A DNA stretch of 64,000 nucleotides from contig URCF01000003.1 in the NCBI GenBank assembly GCA_900546365.1, positions 123,193-187,192 on the forward strand, read 5' to 3'. The notes under the pieces are model-generated. The model was not told the DNA's origin, did not search any database, and saw nothing but the letters and a program-made list of their open reading frames with translations. Source of the DNA: an uncultured Porphyromonadaceae bacterium. Its GTDB lineage: Bacteria; Bacteroidota; Bacteroidia; Bacteroidales; Muribaculaceae. This document shows, piece after piece, positions 61,455 to 64,000 of this stretch (within the stretch, counting starts at the first letter, position 1; every line of letters starts with the position of its first letter). A program made the position numbers and the translations under genes.

Positions 61455-64000
61455 ATGTTGGACGAAGATCGCATTATAAAGATCAACATTGAAAATGAAA
61501 TGAAGTCGGCCTATATCGACTATTCCATGTCGGTAATAGTGTCGCGAGCATTGCCGGATGTGCGTGACGGCCTCAAGCCTGTTCATCGCCGTGTGCTTTT
61601 TGGTATGAACGAGATGGGCAACACTTCCGACCACCCTCATAAAAAGAGCGCCAACTGCGTGGGTGAGGTGATGGGTAAATATCACCCCCACGGTGACTTC
61701 TCAATCTATGGCACAGTGGTGCGCATGGCTCAGGACTGGTCGCTCCGCTACACTCTGGTGGATGGCCACGGCAACTTTGGCTCTGTGGATGGCGACGGTG
61801 CCGCCGCCATGCGTTACACCGAGGTGCGCCTCCAGAAACTCGGCGAGGAGATGCTCAGCGATATTGACAGTGACACTGTTGACTTCCAACCCAACTACGA
61901 CAACTCGCGTCGTGAGCCTGTGGTGCTTCCCACCCGTTTCCCCAACCTGCTCGTCAACGGTGCCAGCGGTATTGCTGTGGGTATGGCCACCAACATTGCT
62001 CCCCACAACCTTACTGAATGTATCAATGCCTCGATTGCGCTGCTCGATAACCGCGATTTGACAGTGGCCGATCTGATGCAGAACTATATCAAGGCTCCCG
62101 ATTTTCCAACCGGCGGTATCATCTACGGCTACAATGGCGTGAGAGAATCGTTTGAAACCGGCCGTGGTCGTATTCTCATCCGTGCCAAAGCGGAGATTGA
62201 AACAGAGAACAATCACGAGAATATCATCGTCACCGAGATTCCATACAATGTCAACAAGGCTCTCCTTATAGAATATATAGCACAGCTCGTCACCGAAAAG
62301 AAGCTCGACGGTATCGCCGATATCAACGACGAGAGTAACTATCAGGGTATGCGCATTGTCATCAAGCTCAAGAGCGATGCCAATGCAAAGGTGGTGCTCA
62401 ACAAGCTCTACAAGATGACCCAGATGCAGGCTTCATTCAGTGTCAACAATGTGGCACTCGTCAATGGTCGCCCCAAGCTGCTGAACCTCAAAGAGATGCT
62501 TCTTGCCTTTGTGGACCACCGCCATGAGGTGGTGATCCGCCGCACCAAGTTCGAGCTCCGCAAGGCTCAGGAGAAGGCACATATCCTTGAAGGATTGATT
62601 ATCGCTTCGCAGAACATTGACGAGGTGATTCATATCATCCGCAACTCTTCCAGCACAGAAGATGCCCGCGCCAAACTCACCGAACGTTTCAACCTCACCG
62701 ATGCGCAGACTGCTGCCATTGTGGAGATGCGTTTGAAGCAGCTCACCGGACTGGAGCAGGACAAACTGCGTGACGCTTATGCCGAAGTGATGGCCCTGAT
62801 AGCCCATCTCGAGGAGATCCTCAACAACGACGATGTGTGCCGCGAGCTCATCAAGTCGGAACTTGTGGAGGTGCGCGAGAAATATGGTGACGAACGCCGC
62901 ACCGACATCGACTACACCGCAGGCAATTTCAACGCTGAGGATTTCTATCCCGATGATGATATGATTATCACCATCTCCCACCTTGGTTATATCAAGAGCA
63001 CCGCTCTGAGCGAATTCCGTGCGCAGAACCGTGGCGGCGTAGGCGCCAAAGGCAGCGATACAAGGGATGGCGACTTCATTGAGCATATCTATGCGGCTTC
63101 CATGCACAGCTATATGCTGTTCTTTACCCAAAAGGGTCGCTGCTACTGGCTCAAAGTGTATGAGATTCCGGAAAGCGCCAAAAACAACAAAGGCCGTGCC
63201 GTGCAGAACCTGCTCAATATCGAGCCTGATGATGCCATCAATGCCATTATATGCGTGAAAGGTCTTGATGACAAGGAGTTTGTCAACAGCCACAATCTTG
63301 TGTTCGCCACCAAGAACGGTGTGATTAAGAAAACCAAGCTCGAAGCCTATTCCCGTCCCCGTGCCGCAGGCGTCAACGCTATCATCATCCGCGACGACGA
63401 TCAGCTGATATCGGTGGAAATGACAGATGGCAACAGCGAAATCCTGATGGCCAACCGCAATGGCCGTGCCATCCGCTTCCCTGAAACCACTGTCCGCGAG
63501 ATGGGCAGGGTGAGCACAGGTGTGCGTGGCATGACTCTTGACGGCGGCGACGATGAGGTGGTTGGCATGATATGCATGAAACCGAGCGAGGGGAACACTG
63601 TGATGGTGGTTTCCGAAAACGGCTACGGCAAACGCTCTGTGCTTGACGACTACCGTATCACCAACCGTGGCGGTAAGGGCGTGAAGACTCTCAACGTGAC
63701 TGACAAAACCGGTCATCTTGTTGCCATTAAGAGTGTCAACGATGAGAACGATCTTGTGATTATCAACAAGAGCGGCATTACACTCCGTATAAAGATGGCT
63801 GACATCAGGGTGCAGGGGCGCGCCACTCAGGGTGTGAAGATAATCAACCTTGAAAAACGCAATGATACTATTGCTTCTGTATGCTGCGTTGACTCCGAGC
63901 GTGAGGAGGAACAGCTGGTGGAGGATGCTGAACAGCTGAACGACCTCACTCCTGACACCGATACCGCTGCTGACACTCCCGCTCATGAAGAGAATGAAGA
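61455..64000 (+). CDS. gyrA: DNA gyrase subunit A (3' end cut by the window)
   Basis: 848 complete codons from the ATG at 61455 run in frame to the window edge. The breakage-reunion domain has the catalytic Tyr121 in AMRYTEVRL and VHRRVLFGM near the N-terminus. The C-terminal beta-pinwheel shows GRPKLLNLKEML before it, QNRGGVGAKG as the GyrA-box-like motif, and repeats to about residue 815, followed by an acidic tail (EEEQLVEDAEQLND). The quinolone-determining region reads HPHGDFSIYGT, with Phe82 (codon 61698-61700) and Gly86. It is divergent from clpC. Confidence 0.97.
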   Translation, partial: MLDEDRIIKINIENEMKSAYIDYSMSVIVSRALPDVRDGLKPVHRRVLFGMNEMGNTSDHPHKKSANCVGEVMGKYHPHGDFSIYGTVVRMAQDWSLRYTLVDGHGNFGSVDGDGAAAMRYTEVRLQKLGEEMLSDIDSDTVDFQPNYDNSRREPVVLPTRFPNLLVNGASGIAVGMATNIAPHNLTECINASIALLDNRDLTVADLMQNYIKAPDFPTGGIIYGYNGVRESFETGRGRILIRAKAEIETENNHENIIVTEIPYNVNKALLIEYIAQLVTEKKLDGIADINDESNYQGMRIVIKLKSDANAKVVLNKLYKMTQMQASFSVNNVALVNGRPKLLNLKEMLLAFVDHRHEVVIRRTKFELRKAQEKAHILEGLIIASQNIDEVIHIIRNSSSTEDARAKLTERFNLTDAQTAAIVEMRLKQLTGLEQDKLRDAYAEVMALIAHLEEILNNDDVCRELIKSELVEVREKYGDERRTDIDYTAGNFNAEDFYPDDDMIITISHLGYIKSTALSEFRAQNRGGVGAKGSDTRDGDFIEHIYAASMHSYMLFFTQKGRCYWLKVYEIPESAKNNKGRAVQNLLNIEPDDAINAIICVKGLDDKEFVNSHNLVFATKNGVIKKTKLEAYSRPRAAGVNAIIIRDDDQLISVEMTDGNSEILMANRNGRAIRFPETTVREMGRVSTGVRGMTLDGGDDEVVGMICMKPSEGNTVMVVSENGYGKRSVLDDYRITNRGGKGVKTLNVTDKTGHLVAIKSVNDENDLVIINKSGITLRIKMADIRVQGRATQGVKIINLEKRNDTIASVCCVDSEREEEQLVEDAEQLNDLTPDTDTAADTPAHEENE

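Noticed and set aside
62433..63986. 517-codon open frame on the minus strand
   Set aside because: It lies wholly inside gyrA, whose plus-strand product is unmistakable; the antisense protein is His- and Val-rich with no domain I recognise.
1..64000. CRISPR array, prophage or insertion sequence
   Set aside because: No regularly spaced repeats, transposase, integrase or phage structural genes were found on either strand; the only tandem repeat is the 45-bp 9-mer set upstream of cbiA.

Overview
This 64 kb window looks like the chromosome of an anaerobic gut Bacteroidales. Supporting signs are the TonB-dependent receptors, a DUF4374 lipoprotein, RprXY-type two-component genes, a serine-type sulfatase, fused Cbi proteins, and many promoters with the Bacteroidetes -33 TTTG / -7 TAnnTTTG pattern. 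Muribaculaceae is my best guess for the family, but that is inference. No IS element, prophage, CRISPR array or rRNA gene was seen, and no gene-free stretch exceeds 300 bases.

Region 1 (1-11070, + strand) is an envelope metal-tetrapyrrole locus. It holds the end of a TonB-dependent receptor, a DUF4374 lipoprotein, a CbiK-type cobaltochelatase with a signal peptide, a membrane-anchored CobN/HmuS-type chelatase, a small membrane protein, a MotA/TolQ/ExbB channel, a DUF2149 protein, and a complete ABC importer (lipoprotein, FecCD permease, ATPase). From the chelatase onward nearly all genes overlap at their start and stop codons. This matches the hmuSTUV arrangement of Bacteroidales haem uptake, with an exported CbiK and an ABC importer added.

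Region 2 (11023-26387) is an anaerobic (cobalt-early) cobalamin pathway. A minus-strand operon encodes four bifunctional corrin-ring enzymes: CbiH-CbiC, CbiE-CbiT, CbiG-CbiF and CbiJ-CbiD. An ApgM-like phosphatase/mutase follows. A divergent plus-strand operon holds cobU, cobT, cobS and cobC. A second minus-strand operon holds cbiA, a PduO-type adenosyltransferase, cobQ, cobD and cbiB. CbiL, uroporphyrinogen methyltransferase and any cytoplasmic cobaltochelatase are not in the window.

Region 3 (26400-39210) holds tRNA-Glu, a CBM9-like protein, a LysE-type exporter, the cell-shape cluster purH-mreB-mreC-mreD-mrdA-rodA (minus strand), a divergent flavodoxin, tRNA-Met followed by an unexplained structured noncoding stretch, dnaJ and grpE, and ispE.

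Region 4 (39304-64000) holds dnaB, a sulfatase, a secreted leucine-rich-repeat protein, lepA, nhaA, an rprX/rprY-like two-component pair, ugd, a carboxypeptidase-regulatory-domain TonB receptor, a small promoter-terminator unit that could encode a short RNA, a putative porin, an MltF-like solute-binding protein, htpG, clpC, and gyrA cut by the window end. GyrA carries Phe at position 82, the position where Ser-to-Phe change gives quinolone resistance in Bacteroides.
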